Shown one piece after another: positions 17,388-26,331 of a DNA stretch of 64,000 nt. The notes beneath the pieces are model-generated. The model was given only the letters and a program-made list of their open reading frames with translations, was not told the origin of the DNA and ran no database searches. Made by a program: the position numbers and the translations under genes. The DNA is from Streptomyces griseoincarnatus (GTDB lineage: Bacteria > Actinomycetota > Actinomycetes > Streptomycetales > Streptomycetaceae), in NCBI GenBank assembly GCA_014649575.1, contig BMTH01000003.1:62001-126000 (forward strand), in the 5' to 3' direction. Every line of letters starts with the position of its first letter. Positions within the stretch are counted from its first letter, which is position 1.

Positions 17388-17726
17388 GTGACCCCTCCGC
17401 CCTTTTCCTCCGAGCGCGTGATGCTCCCGCTGCCGTCGGAGATCGACTTCCGCAACGCCGACGGCCTGCTGCCGCTGATCATGTACCAGGCCCGTTCCGG
17501 CTCCGAGGGGCCCGCCCGGGTGATGGTCCTCGACCTGTCCGGGACGCGCTTCATGGACTCCCAGGGCATCCGTCTGATCAACGACGCCCGCAGGCTGCTG
17601 CTCCCCCACACCCGGGTGCACCTGGTGGCCCTCCCGGAGAGCGTCGCGGGCCGCGTCCTGGAGGTGACCGGGCTGCGCCGCGACGTGCCCGTGTACGACA
17701 ACCTCCCCGAGGCGATGGCCGCCTAA
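17388..17726 (+). CDS. STAS-domain protein (anti-anti-sigma type)
   Basis: 112 residues if started at the GTG at 17388, which has AGGTGA 5 nt upstream; ATG 17358 or GTG 17319 would extend it. VMVLDLSGTRFMDSQGIRLI is the STAS core with Asp-Ser in the position phosphorylated in SpoIIAA-type antagonists, and TGLRRDVPVYDNLPEAMAA is the conserved C-terminus. It probably binds an RsbW-like kinase; no partner is adjacent. A partner-switching input to the SigB-type factors upstream is possible but inferred. Confidence 0.82.
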   Translation: MTPPPFSSERVMLPLPSEIDFRNADGLLPLIMYQARSGSEGPARVMVLDLSGTRFMDSQGIRLINDARRLLLPHTRVHLVALPESVAGRVLEVTGLRRDVPVYDNLPEAMAA

Positions 17727-17735
17727 GCTGACGCC

Positions 17736-18206
17736 ATGGCACCCGACATCGCGACCAACACCCGCGTCTCCCTCGACGAGTTGCTCGACTTCGTACGCCC
17801 CCGGCACCGCGCGGTCCTGCTCACCCGCCGTGCCGACGGCGGGCCGCAGGGGTCGCCGCTGACCTGCGGCGTCGACGACTCCGGGCGGATCGTGGTGTCC
17901 ACCTACCCGGAGCGCGCCAAGACCCGGAACGCCAGGCGGGACCCGCGGGTGAGCCTCATCGTCCTCAGCGACGACTGGAACGGCCCCTGGGTGCAGATCG
18001 ACGGCACCGCCGAGGTGCTGGACGTGCCCGACTCGGTGGAGCCGCTGGTGGAGTACTACCGCAACATCGCCGGTGAGCACCCCGACTGGGACGAGTACCG
18101 CGCGGCGATGGTGAAGCAGGGCAAGTCGCTGATCCGGATCACCCCGGAGCGCTGGGGGCCGGTGGCGACGGGCGGTTTCCCGGCACGGCTGGCGGAAGGC
18201 GATTAA
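17736..18206 (+). CDS. PPOX-class F420-dependent oxidoreductase
   Basis: 156 residues. LDFVRPRHRAVLLTRRADGG followed by SPLTCGVDDSGRIVVSTYPE and TRNARRDPRVSLIVLSDDW matches the split-barrel flavin/deazaflavin-binding family found in actinobacteria. These enzymes use F420 or FMN to reduce small molecules; the substrate is unknown. It begins 9 nt after the STAS gene and converges on the TetR gene. Confidence 0.88.
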   Translation: MAPDIATNTRVSLDELLDFVRPRHRAVLLTRRADGGPQGSPLTCGVDDSGRIVVSTYPERAKTRNARRDPRVSLIVLSDDWNGPWVQIDGTAEVLDVPDSVEPLVEYYRNIAGEHPDWDEYRAAMVKQGKSLIRITPERWGPVATGGFPARLAEGD

Positions 18207-18244
18207 AGGGTCTTGCGTTTGGATCCGGCCGGGCTCGCGCGCGG

Positions 18245-19018
18245 CTAGCGGCGGCTGCGGGCGACCATCGCCTCGATGCCGGCGATCAGCAGGTCCAGGG
18301 CGAAGGTGAAGTCCCGTTCGAGCATCTCCTCGACCGTGTCGCCGCCCCGCGCCTCCATGATCCGTGCCGACCGGCCGATGACCTCGGAGGCGTCCGGGTC
18401 GCGCAGCACCTCGGTCATGGCGCGGTGGTGGTACTCGTCGGCGGTCAGGCCTGTCGAGGCGACCCGGTCACGGAAGTGGCCCTCCACCGTGCCGTGTCCG
18501 TACACGAACTGGAACACGGCGGCGATCGCCCCGGTCACCTCGTGCTCGGGCAGGCCGGTGCGGCCGAGGACCCGCTGGACGGCGCCGGAGAACCGCAGCG
18601 CGTGGGGGCCGATGTTGAGGAAGCGTCCGACGAGCGCCGGCAGCCAGGAGTGCCGCACCAGCAGCGCCCGGTACTCGCGGGCCAGGGCGCGCAGCTCGTC
18701 GTGCCAGTCCGCGCCGGAGTCCGGTTCGGGCAGGGCGAGTTCGCCGAAGGCGCGGTCCAGGGCCAGTTCGAGCAGGTCGTCCTTGGTGTCGACGTACCAG
18801 TAGACGGACATCGCGGTGACGTCCAGCTCGGCGGCGAGGCGGCGCATGGAGAACCTCTCCAGGCCCTCGGCGTCCAGCAGCCGCACGGTGGCTCCGGTGA
18901 TCCGGTCCCGGTCGAGGCCGGAGGGCTGGCCTCCGCCGCGTCTGCCGCCCCGCTCCCGGTCCTCCAGCCAGACACTGGGCCGCGGTGTCTTCCCGGACCG
19001 CTGGTCTGCCCTCACCAT
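18245..19018 (-). CDS. TetR/AcrR-family regulator of the adjacent MFS pump
   Basis: 257 residues from the ATG at 19018 (AAGGTG upstream). The helix-turn-helix is at about residues 37-85: ITGATVRLLDAEGLERFSMR, then AAELDVTAMSVYWYVDTKDD. The rest fits the TetR_C ligand-binding domain. It is the second gene of a minus-strand pair, 36 nt behind the MFS gene. A 12-bp-arm palindrome precedes the MFS gene, so the protein probably represses the operon including itself, with the pump substrate as inducer. Confidence 0.9.
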   Translation of the reverse strand: MVRADQRSGKTPRPSVWLEDRERGGRRGGGQPSGLDRDRITGATVRLLDAEGLERFSMRRLAAELDVTAMSVYWYVDTKDDLLELALDRAFGELALPEPDSGADWHDELRALAREYRALLVRHSWLPALVGRFLNIGPHALRFSGAVQRVLGRTGLPEHEVTGAIAAVFQFVYGHGTVEGHFRDRVASTGLTADEYHHRAMTEVLRDPDASEVIGRSARIMEARGGDTVEEMLERDFTFALDLLIAGIEAMVARSRR

Positions 19019-19054
19019 GGCGCACCTTCCTCGACTCGCCGACGCCGGTTCATG

Positions 19055-20617
19055 CTAGGCGTCCGCCCGTCCCTGCGCGGCCCGCGCGTCGGCGCGGTCG
19101 GCACGGCGCAGCAGCGACGCCGCGAGCAGTCCGCCGAGCAGCACCGCGACCGAGCCGACGAGCAGGCTCGTCTCCAGTCCGGAGGAGAACGCCCCGGTGA
19201 TCTCGGCGCGCTCGCGGTCCGAGCCGGCCGCTGCCAGCGCCGCCGGCAGCGAGGCCGCCGCGACCGGCACCAGCGCGGCGAAGCGCGCGTTGAGCACGGC
19301 GCCGAGGACGGCCACGCCGAGTCCGTTGCCGAACTCGGCCAGGGTGCCGTTGATGCCGGCGCCGACGCCCGCCTTCTCGCGCGGCACGGAACTCATCACG
19401 GCGTGCGCCATCACCGGGCTGCCGATGGCGGTGCCGGCGCCGATCAGCACCAGGCCGAGCAGCGTGCCGCTGTAGCCGTGGCCGGTGAGCGTGGCGATCG
19501 ACACCAGCCCGGCCGCCATCAGTCCCATGCCGACCGCGATGGACAGCGGAGTGCCCATCTTCGCCGACCACTTGGTGCCGACGCCGGTGAAGTTCAGCGC
19601 GACCACGGTCAGCGCCATCGGCGCGGTGCGCAGGCCCGCCTCCAACGGGCCGTAGCCCAGGACGAACTGCAGGTACTGGGTGAGCAGGAAGAGCGCACCG
19701 CCCATCCCGAAGGTGATCAGCACCAGGCCGCCGACCGCGCCGGTGAAACGCCGGTTGCGGAAGAAGTGCGGGTCGAGCATCGGGTACGGTATCCGGCTCT
19801 CCCAGTACGCGAAGACGACGAGCACCACGGCCGCCGTGCCCGCGCTGGTGACCACCGTGCCGGACGTCCAGCCGTGCTCGGGGCCGGAGATGATCGCGTA
19901 GACCAGGGCCGTCATGCCGATGGTGGAGAGCACCGCGCCGACCAGGTCGGGACGGTCGCCCTGACGGTTCCGCGACTCCGGGACGTACGCGGCGACGGCG
20001 GCCAGCGCCAGGGCCGCGACCGGCAGGTTGATCAGGAAGATCGAGCCCCACCAGAAGTGGTTCAGCATGAACCCGCCGACCAGCGGACCGGCCGCGAAGC
20101 CCAGGGAGTTGACGGCACTCCAGATGCCGATGGCCTTGGGCTGCTCCTCGGGCGTGAAGATCTGCATGACCACGGCGAGGGTGGTGGTGAGCAGCAGCGC
20201 CCCGCCGACGCCCATGCCCGCCCGCGCGGCGATCAGCTGCCCTGAGGACTGGGCCAGCCCCGCCGCCAGTGACCCCGCGCCGAACAGGGCGAGGGCCACG
20301 ATCAGCATCTTCCTGCGGCCGTAGCGGTCGGCCGCGTTGCCCGCGCTGAGCAGCAGGCCCGACTGCACCAGCGAGTAGGCGTTGATCATCCACTGGATGT
20401 CGGCGGTCGAGGCGTCCATCTCCCGGGTGAGGGAGGGGATCGCCACGTTCAGCACCGTGTTGTCCAGCAGCACGGTGAGCTGGGCGAGGCAGATGACTCC
20501 GAGAATCAGCCAGCGCCGCGCGTGCCCCCGGGGAGCCCCGTCCGCCGGTGCGGAGTCCGGGGACGGGTCGGGGGCCGCGGCGGGCTGCTCCCGCGAGGAC
20601 GTGGTCATGCCGTACAC
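19055..20617 (-). CDS. DHA2-type MFS multidrug transporter
   Basis: 520 residues from the GTG at 20617, chosen because GGGAGG lies about 10 nt upstream; the ATG at 20608 lacks this spacing. TVLLDNTVLNVAIPSLTREM is the TM1 motif (D1) of the DHA2 family, and GNAADRYGRRKMLIVALALF is motif A. Motif C-like GFAAGPLVGGFM is present, and 14 helices fit. Unlike the pump at 13807 it has no C-terminal extension. It is co-transcribed with the TetR gene downstream. Confidence 0.92.
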   Translation of the reverse strand: MYGMTTSSREQPAAAPDPSPDSAPADGAPRGHARRWLILGVICLAQLTVLLDNTVLNVAIPSLTREMDASTADIQWMINAYSLVQSGLLLSAGNAADRYGRRKMLIVALALFGAGSLAAGLAQSSGQLIAARAGMGVGGALLLTTTLAVVMQIFTPEEQPKAIGIWSAVNSLGFAAGPLVGGFMLNHFWWGSIFLINLPVAALALAAVAAYVPESRNRQGDRPDLVGAVLSTIGMTALVYAIISGPEHGWTSGTVVTSAGTAAVVLVVFAYWESRIPYPMLDPHFFRNRRFTGAVGGLVLITFGMGGALFLLTQYLQFVLGYGPLEAGLRTAPMALTVVALNFTGVGTKWSAKMGTPLSIAVGMGLMAAGLVSIATLTGHGYSGTLLGLVLIGAGTAIGSPVMAHAVMSSVPREKAGVGAGINGTLAEFGNGLGVAVLGAVLNARFAALVPVAAASLPAALAAAGSDRERAEITGAFSSGLETSLLVGSVAVLLGGLLAASLLRRADRADARAAQGRADA

Positions 20618-20645
20618 CGTAGAACACCTCCCTTACGGCGTACGG
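20610..20645. promoter_or_regulatory. Palindromic TetR-type operator at the MFS start
   Basis: CCGTACACCGTA (20610-20621) and TACGGCGTACGG (20634-20645) are inverted repeats matching at 11 of 12 positions around a 12-nt spacer. The site covers the ribosome-binding region and first codons of the pump gene, consistent with repression by the TetR protein of the same operon. Confidence 0.75.
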
Positions 20646-20678
20646 CACGGGGTCGTGGGGCGGGGCCGTGGGGCGGGG

Positions 20679-23252
20679 TCAGCTTTCGGACTCGGGGCGG
20701 GTGAGGTCGTAGAAGGTGGCGGTGCCGGCGGTGACCTGGGTGAAGTTGGCCTCGACCCAGGCGGTGATCCGCGAGGCGGTGCCCTCTCCTCGGCCGCCGC
20801 CTCCGCCGGAGACGAAGTAGTGGATGCGGCCGTCCTTCACGTACCGCTGGAACTGGGCGAGGGTCGGGGACGGGTCGGTGCCGTTGAAGCCGCCGATCGC
20901 CATGACCGGTTCGCCGATGGCGAGCTGGTAACTCGCGGCGTTCTGCGCGCCGACCGCCGCGGCGGTCCAGGTGTGGTCGCCGGCGTCGCTCTCCAGCAGC
21001 TCGCGTGCCTCGGCGTCGACGTCGGTGCCGCCGAGGAGACCGCCCATGCCGGGGCCTGCGCCCGAGCCCCCGCCGGGGGCTTCCGTGGTGGTTCCGGCTG
21101 CGCCGGGCGGGGAGCCCGTGCCGTTCCGGCCCGTCGGGCCGCCGCCGGGGAAGCCGCCTGTGCCGTCGGTGCCGTCCGGATTCGGCGGGGCGCCGCCCGG
21201 CGGGGTGCCGTTCTGCGGGCCTCCGCCCCCACCGGGGTCGCCGCCCTGGCCGGGTGTTCCCCCTCCGCCGGGACCGCCGCCCGGGCCTGCGTCCTGGGCG
21301 CCGCCCGGGGGACGGCCGCCGCCTCCCATGCCCGTCGCCGCGGGACCGGCCGTGACGATGGAGCCGGAGTGGCCCTCCCGCACGGTGCTCAGGGTGTACG
21401 CCGTCGGGCCGGCCAGGGAGGCCGCGACGCCCAGCCCGGCCGCCGCGAGTACCACCCGGCGCCCCGCCCGGCCCGCGAAGACCAGCCCGAGCGCGGCGGT
21501 CAGCCCGCCCACCAGGACGAGCCACCGCAGCCACGGCAGGTGGTCGGGCGTGCGCTGGAGCAGGACGTAGCCCCAGGCCGCCGTCGCCGTGACGGCCGCC
21601 GCCAGGGTGAGGGCGGCCCAGGTCTCCCGTCGCCTCTGCCACAGGACCGCCGCGCCCATGCCGGTCACGGCGGCCAGATAGGGGGCCAGGGCCACCGTGT
21701 AGTACTGGTGGAAGATGCCGGCCATGAAGCTGAAGACGACAGCGGTCGTCAGCAGCGAGCCGCCCCACACGAGGAACGCGGCGCGGGTGACGTCGGTCCT
21801 GCCCGCCTTACGGGTCAGGACCAGGGCGGCGACGAGAAGGACCAGCGCGGCGGGCAGCAGCCAGGAGATCTGGCCGCCGATGTCGTCGTTGAACATCCGG
21901 TCCCAGCCGGTCTCGCCCCAGCGTCCGCCGCCGCCCGGGCCGCCCCCGCCGCCGACGCTGCCGGTCTCGTCGCCGCTGAGCCGGCCGAGTCCGTTGTAGC
22001 CGAAGGTCAGCTCCAGGAAACTGTTGTTCTGCGAGCCGCCGATGTACGGCCGTGAGGACGCCGGCCACAGTTCGACCACCGCGACCCACCAGCCGCCGGA
22101 CACCACGAGCGCGACGGTCGCGAGCGCGAGCTGGACGAACCTCTTGCGCGGGCGGACGGGGGCGCAGACCGCGTACACCGCGGCCAGCGCCGGGAGGATC
22201 AGGAACGCCTGGAGCGTCTTGGTGAGGAACGCGAAACCGATGGCGACGCCCGCCCACACCAGCCACTTGGTGCGGCCGTCCTCCAGTGCGCGGACGACGA
22301 GATGGCAGGCGACGGCCATCAGCAGCGCGAGCAGCGCGTCCGGGTTGTTGAAGCGGAACATCAGCGCCGCGACCGGCGTGAGCGCGAGGACCGCGCCCGC
22401 GAGGAGGGCGGCGCCGTGTCCGGCACGTCGGCGCACGGACGCGTGCACGACGGCGACGGCGCCGACGCCCATGAGCACCTCGGGCACGAGGATCGCCCAC
22501 GAGTTGAGCCCGAACATGCGTACGGAGAGGGCCATCGGCCAGAGCGCGGCCGGGGGCTTGTCGACGGTGATGGCGTTCGCGGCGTCCAGCGAGCCGAAGA
22601 AGAAGGCCTTCCAGGACTGGCTGCCCGCCTGCACGGCCGCGGAGTAGAAGGAGTTGGCGTAGCCGGAGGCGTTGAGGTTGTACAGGTACAGCAGGCCGGT
22701 GGAGAGGAGCAGCGCGAAGAAGGCGGGACGGGCCCAGCGGGGGGTGACGGGGGTGCCGTCGGTCGTGGCGGCGAGGTTTCCGGCGGCCGCCGAGGTGCGC
22801 GCGGGGGGCTGGTCACCGGGGACGGGTGCGGCGTGCGGGCCGTGCGGTGGGACACCGGCCGCCGGGCCGGACGGGGATGCGGGGCCGGCCGTCTCGGCAC
22901 CGGCTTGTCCGCGGGGCGGTGCGGGTCGGGGGTCACCGACGAGGGCATCCACTCCGGCGTGCGGGCCGTGCGGCGCGGACTGAGGGCCGCTCGCGGCGGC
23001 TTGACCGCCGTGCGGCGGGGGCGTGAGCCGACGATCACCGGTGGCGGCACCGGCTTCGGCACCCGTGCCGTGCGGTGCGGACGCCGGGCGGGCACCGTCG
23101 GCGGCGGCCTCCGCTCGAATTCGCACACCCCGCACCCCGGGCTCTCGGCCGCCGTCAGCGGCATCGACCGCGGCTCGCCCGTCGTGCGGTGCGGGCGCGG
23201 GGTGGGGTGCGTCGGCGGCGGGGCTCGGCTGCGGGTCGGGTGGGGTGGTCAT
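20679..23252 (-). CDS. ArnT/PMT-like membrane glycosyltransferase (GT39/GT83 type)
   Basis: 857 residues. Residues 1-160 are disordered, Pro/Ala/Gly/His-rich, with repeated PHG units. From about 170 there are 11-13 transmembrane helices. LYLYNLNASGYANSFYSAAV and ITVDKPPAALWPMAL form the first extracellular catalytic loop typical of polyprenyl-phosphate-sugar transferases, and RFNNPDALLALLMAVACHLV is the next conserved region. Residues about 630-740 are a Gly/Pro low-complexity stretch, followed by an extracellular C-terminal domain. It would transfer sugar from a lipid carrier outside the membrane. The downstream end of the preceding GT2/GtrA gene overlaps its start by 4 nt (ATGA). Confidence 0.88.
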   Translation of the reverse strand: MTTPPDPQPSPAADAPHPAPAPHDGRAAVDAADGGREPGVRGVRIRAEAAADGARPASAPHGTGAEAGAATGDRRLTPPPHGGQAAASGPQSAPHGPHAGVDALVGDPRPAPPRGQAGAETAGPASPSGPAAGVPPHGPHAAPVPGDQPPARTSAAAGNLAATTDGTPVTPRWARPAFFALLLSTGLLYLYNLNASGYANSFYSAAVQAGSQSWKAFFFGSLDAANAITVDKPPAALWPMALSVRMFGLNSWAILVPEVLMGVGAVAVVHASVRRRAGHGAALLAGAVLALTPVAALMFRFNNPDALLALLMAVACHLVVRALEDGRTKWLVWAGVAIGFAFLTKTLQAFLILPALAAVYAVCAPVRPRKRFVQLALATVALVVSGGWWVAVVELWPASSRPYIGGSQNNSFLELTFGYNGLGRLSGDETGSVGGGGGPGGGGRWGETGWDRMFNDDIGGQISWLLPAALVLLVAALVLTRKAGRTDVTRAAFLVWGGSLLTTAVVFSFMAGIFHQYYTVALAPYLAAVTGMGAAVLWQRRRETWAALTLAAAVTATAAWGYVLLQRTPDHLPWLRWLVLVGGLTAALGLVFAGRAGRRVVLAAAGLGVAASLAGPTAYTLSTVREGHSGSIVTAGPAATGMGGGGRPPGGAQDAGPGGGPGGGGTPGQGGDPGGGGGPQNGTPPGGAPPNPDGTDGTGGFPGGGPTGRNGTGSPPGAAGTTTEAPGGGSGAGPGMGGLLGGTDVDAEARELLESDAGDHTWTAAAVGAQNAASYQLAIGEPVMAIGGFNGTDPSPTLAQFQRYVKDGRIHYFVSGGGGGRGEGTASRITAWVEANFTQVTAGTATFYDLTRPESES

Positions 23253-24787
23253 CGGGTGGTCCTCGGGTCGTCGTCGGCCTGCGGGGCGGGCCGGGAGGGG
23301 AGTGGCGGGCGGGCCGGGGTGACGGCTGGCGTGTCCGGCCGGGGAGCGGGTCCGGCTTCCGAGGCGGTCCAGGGAGCCGCCCGCCCCGGCGGCGCGGCGG
23401 ACGCGGCACCTCGCCGGGGCGGCGCCGCCTGCGTGGCCGACGAGGCCCCCGGCGGGCCGGGCGCGGGTGCCGTGGCGCCGTACCCCGTCGCCGTCCGCGC
23501 GGGCGTCACCCCGGTCTGCCGGGGATCCGTGTCACCGGCGCGGGCCTGCCCCCGGTCAGCGAAGACCCAGGCCCTGAACAGCAGGAACCGCAGGACCGTC
23601 GCCGCCAGGTTGGCCGCCACCAGGACCGCCAGTTCCGTGGAGCGGGCCGGGTCACTGCTCGCCGTGTCGAGGGCGGCCAGCGAGCCGCTGGTCAGGGCGA
23701 GGCCGATGGCGAGGACGACCAGGCCCTGCGCCTGGTGGCGGACCATCCCGCCGCGCCCCCGCACCCGGAACGTGAGCCGGCGGTTGGCTGCCGTGTTGGC
23801 GACCGCCGATACGAGCAGGGCGAGCCCGTTCGCGAGCTGGGCGCCGGTGACGGCGCGGAAGGCGCTGTAGAGGAGCAGGTAGAACACCGTGGACAGGACG
23901 CCGACGGCGCAGAAGCCGACGAGCTGGCGGGCCAGTCCGCGCGGCACGTCCGCGAGCCCCCGGTCGCGCGGGTCGTCGCCGAAGGGCCGGGCGAGCCGGT
24001 CCAGCGGCAGCGCACCGGTGGCCAGCGCCCTGCCGACCCGCCAGACGCCCTTCAGGTCCTCCGCGGCCGTCCGCACGATGTGGACGGTGGAGTCGGGGTC
24101 GTCGACCCAGTCGACCGGCACCTCGTGGATGCGCAGCCCCGCCCGCTCGGCGAGCACCAGCAGCTCCGTGTCGAAGAACCAGCCGCTGTCCTCCACCAGC
24201 GGCAGCAGCACCTGCGCCACGTCACGGCGGATCGCCTTGAACCCGCACTGCGCGTCGGAGAAGCGCGCCTGGAGCGAGCCGCGCAGGATCAGGTTGTAGC
24301 CGCGGCTGATGACCTCCCGCTTGGCGCCCCGCACCACCCGCGCGCCGCGGCTCAGCCGGGAGCCGATGGCGAGGTCGGAGTGCCCGGAGATCAGCGGGGC
24401 GACCAGCGGCAGCAGGGCGTTGAGGTCGGTGGACAGGTCCACGTCCATGTAGGCGAGGACGGGCGCGTCCGAGGCGGACCAGACGGTCCGCAGCGCCCGC
24501 CCGCGACCCTTCCGCTCCAGTCGGACGGACCGCACCTCCTCGATCCGCCGCGCCAGGTCGGTGGCGACGGCCGGGGTGCCGTCGGTGGAGGCGTTGTCGG
24601 CGATCGTGATGCGGAACGCGTACGGGAAGGTCCGGGTGAGGTGTTCGTGGAGCCGGCGGACGCAGGGCCGGAGGTCATCCTCCTCGTTGAAGACGGGGAC
24701 GACGACGTCCAGGACCGGTGTGCCGGCCCAGGCGGCCGGGAGGTGCTTCCGAGCCGGCAGCGTGCCGGAACAGAGGTCGCTTCGCAT
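23249..24787 (-). CDS. Bifunctional GT2 glycosyltransferase / GtrA-family membrane protein
   Basis: 512 residues from the ATG at 24787; a TTG at 24805 overlapping the kinase stop is possible. Residues about 25-250 are a DPM1-like GT2 domain: LDVVVPVFNEEDDLRPCV, IADNASTDGT, and MDVDLSTDLNALLPL with the metal-binding DxD. Residues about 270-405 are a four-helix GtrA domain (QLVGFCAVGVLSTVFYLLLY) thought to flip polyprenyl-phosphate sugars. The C-terminal 110 residues are Pro/Ala-rich and disordered. It probably loads a sugar on polyprenyl phosphate for the overlapping ArnT-like transferase. Confidence 0.92.
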   Translation of the reverse strand: MRSDLCSGTLPARKHLPAAWAGTPVLDVVVPVFNEEDDLRPCVRRLHEHLTRTFPYAFRITIADNASTDGTPAVATDLARRIEEVRSVRLERKGRGRALRTVWSASDAPVLAYMDVDLSTDLNALLPLVAPLISGHSDLAIGSRLSRGARVVRGAKREVISRGYNLILRGSLQARFSDAQCGFKAIRRDVAQVLLPLVEDSGWFFDTELLVLAERAGLRIHEVPVDWVDDPDSTVHIVRTAAEDLKGVWRVGRALATGALPLDRLARPFGDDPRDRGLADVPRGLARQLVGFCAVGVLSTVFYLLLYSAFRAVTGAQLANGLALLVSAVANTAANRRLTFRVRGRGGMVRHQAQGLVVLAIGLALTSGSLAALDTASSDPARSTELAVLVAANLAATVLRFLLFRAWVFADRGQARAGDTDPRQTGVTPARTATGYGATAPAPGPPGASSATQAAPPRRGAASAAPPGRAAPWTASEAGPAPRPDTPAVTPARPPLPSRPAPQADDDPRTTR

Positions 24788-24801
24788 GGGAGCGACCCTG
24801 G

Positions 24802-26331
24802 TCAACTGCCCTGTCGTACCTCTGTGGTGAGGCTGTGCCGCAGCTGTGAGTCCGGCGCGGCCGGCACGGCGGCGGGCAGACGCAGGGTGAACACCGTCCG
24901 CCCGGGGACGCTCCCGACCGTCACGGAGCCGCCGTGCGCGGCCGTCACCGCCCGCACGATCGCCAGCCCCAGCCCCGTCGATCCGGTGGCCCGCGTGCGG
25001 GCCGAGTCGCCGCGCGCGAACCGTTCGAAGACGTGGGGGAGCAGCTCGGGCGGGATGCCGGGCCCGTCGTCGGCGACGTCCACCCGCAGCCAGGGGCCCT
25101 CGTGACGCACCCGGGCGGTGACGGTGGTGCCCGGCGGGGTGTGGGTGCGGGCGTTGGCGAGCAGGTTGACGAGGACCTGCTGAAGCCGGGCCGCGTCGGC
25201 GGTGACCGGCGCGGGCGCGTCGGGCAGGTCCAGGCGCCAGTGGTGGCCGGGGCCGGCGGCGCGGGCGTCACTGACGGCGTCCACGACCAGCGGCAGCAGG
25301 TCGGTCTCCTCGTACCGCAGGGGCCGTCCGGCGTCCAGGCGTGCGAGCAGCAGCAGGTCTTCCACCAGCAGGGTCATCCGGCCGGCCTCGGACTCGATGC
25401 GGCGCAGCGCGTGCCGGGTGTCGGGGCCGGTCTCCTCCCGGCCGCGCCGGGTGAGTTCGGCGTAGCCGCGGATGGAGGCGAGCGGGGTGCGCAGTTCGTG
25501 GGAGGCGTCCGCGACGAACTGCCGTACCCGGGTCTCGCTGAGCTGGCGGGCGGACAGGGCTCCGTGGACGTGGTCGAGCATGCGGTTGAGGGCGGCGCCG
25601 ACACGGCCGACCTCGGTGTGCGGATCGCACTCGGACTCGGGGACGCGCTCCTTCAGCGTCACCTCGCCCCGGTGGAGGGGGAGTTCGGCGACGCGGGTGG
25701 CGGTGGCGGCGACCCGGCGCAGCGGGCGGGTGGCGACGCCGACGATGACGGCCCCGGCCAGGGACGCGGCGACCAGCCCGGCGGTGGTGACGCTGATCTC
25801 CACCAGGATCAGCGTGGTGACGGTGGCGTCTACGTCGGCGGTGGGGACGGCGACGTAGAAGGCGCCGTTGGGCCCTTCCGCGTAGAGGACGCGGTAGCCG
25901 CCGAGGCCGGGGAGGTCGGCGGTGTGCTCCCGCCGGTCACGCGGCACGCCCTCCAGGGCGGCGAGCTGGGCGTCGGTGAGGCGGCCGGCCTCGGGCGTGC
26001 GGACGCCGTTCACCTCGCGTGACGTGCTGACCACCCCGTCGGTCACCGTGCCGTTCACGGCGGTGGCGCCGACGGTGCCGAACATCTGCGGGCCCCTCGT
26101 CACGAAGTCGAGCGGGTCCCTGGGCGGGCCGGGGCGCGGTCCGTCGCCGAGCGGGCCGCCCGTGGCCCGCATCGCCACCTCGCGCAGTTGTCCGTCGAGC
26201 TGCTCGTACAGGTGGGAGCGGAGGGCCAGCGCGGTCACCGTGCCGATCACCGCGCACACCACCGCGATCAGCGTGACGGACGTGACGACGAGCCGCGTCC
26301 GCAGCGTGCGCGGACGCCCCGGTTCGCTCAC
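24802..26331 (-). CDS. Sensor histidine kinase
   Basis: 509 residues from a GTG at 26331 overlapping the regulator stop (GTGA). Two membrane helices at about residues 13-37 and 160-187 frame an extracytoplasmic sensor of roughly 120 residues. HAMP follows, then HisKA with DASHELRTPLASIRGY (phospho-acceptor His) and HATPase_c with LLANARTHTPPG (N box), DVADDGPGIPPE (G1), HVFERFARGD (F) and GSTGLGLAIV (G2). All catalytic motifs are intact. It should phosphorylate the adjacent response regulator; the signal is unknown. Position suggests control of the downstream sugar-transfer genes. Confidence 0.95.
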   Translation of the reverse strand: MSEPGRPRTLRTRLVVTSVTLIAVVCAVIGTVTALALRSHLYEQLDGQLREVAMRATGGPLGDGPRPGPPRDPLDFVTRGPQMFGTVGATAVNGTVTDGVVSTSREVNGVRTPEAGRLTDAQLAALEGVPRDRREHTADLPGLGGYRVLYAEGPNGAFYVAVPTADVDATVTTLILVEISVTTAGLVAASLAGAVIVGVATRPLRRVAATATRVAELPLHRGEVTLKERVPESECDPHTEVGRVGAALNRMLDHVHGALSARQLSETRVRQFVADASHELRTPLASIRGYAELTRRGREETGPDTRHALRRIESEAGRMTLLVEDLLLLARLDAGRPLRYEETDLLPLVVDAVSDARAAGPGHHWRLDLPDAPAPVTADAARLQQVLVNLLANARTHTPPGTTVTARVRHEGPWLRVDVADDGPGIPPELLPHVFERFARGDSARTRATGSTGLGLAIVRAVTAAHGGSVTVGSVPGRTVFTLRLPAAVPAAPDSQLRHSLTTEVRQGS

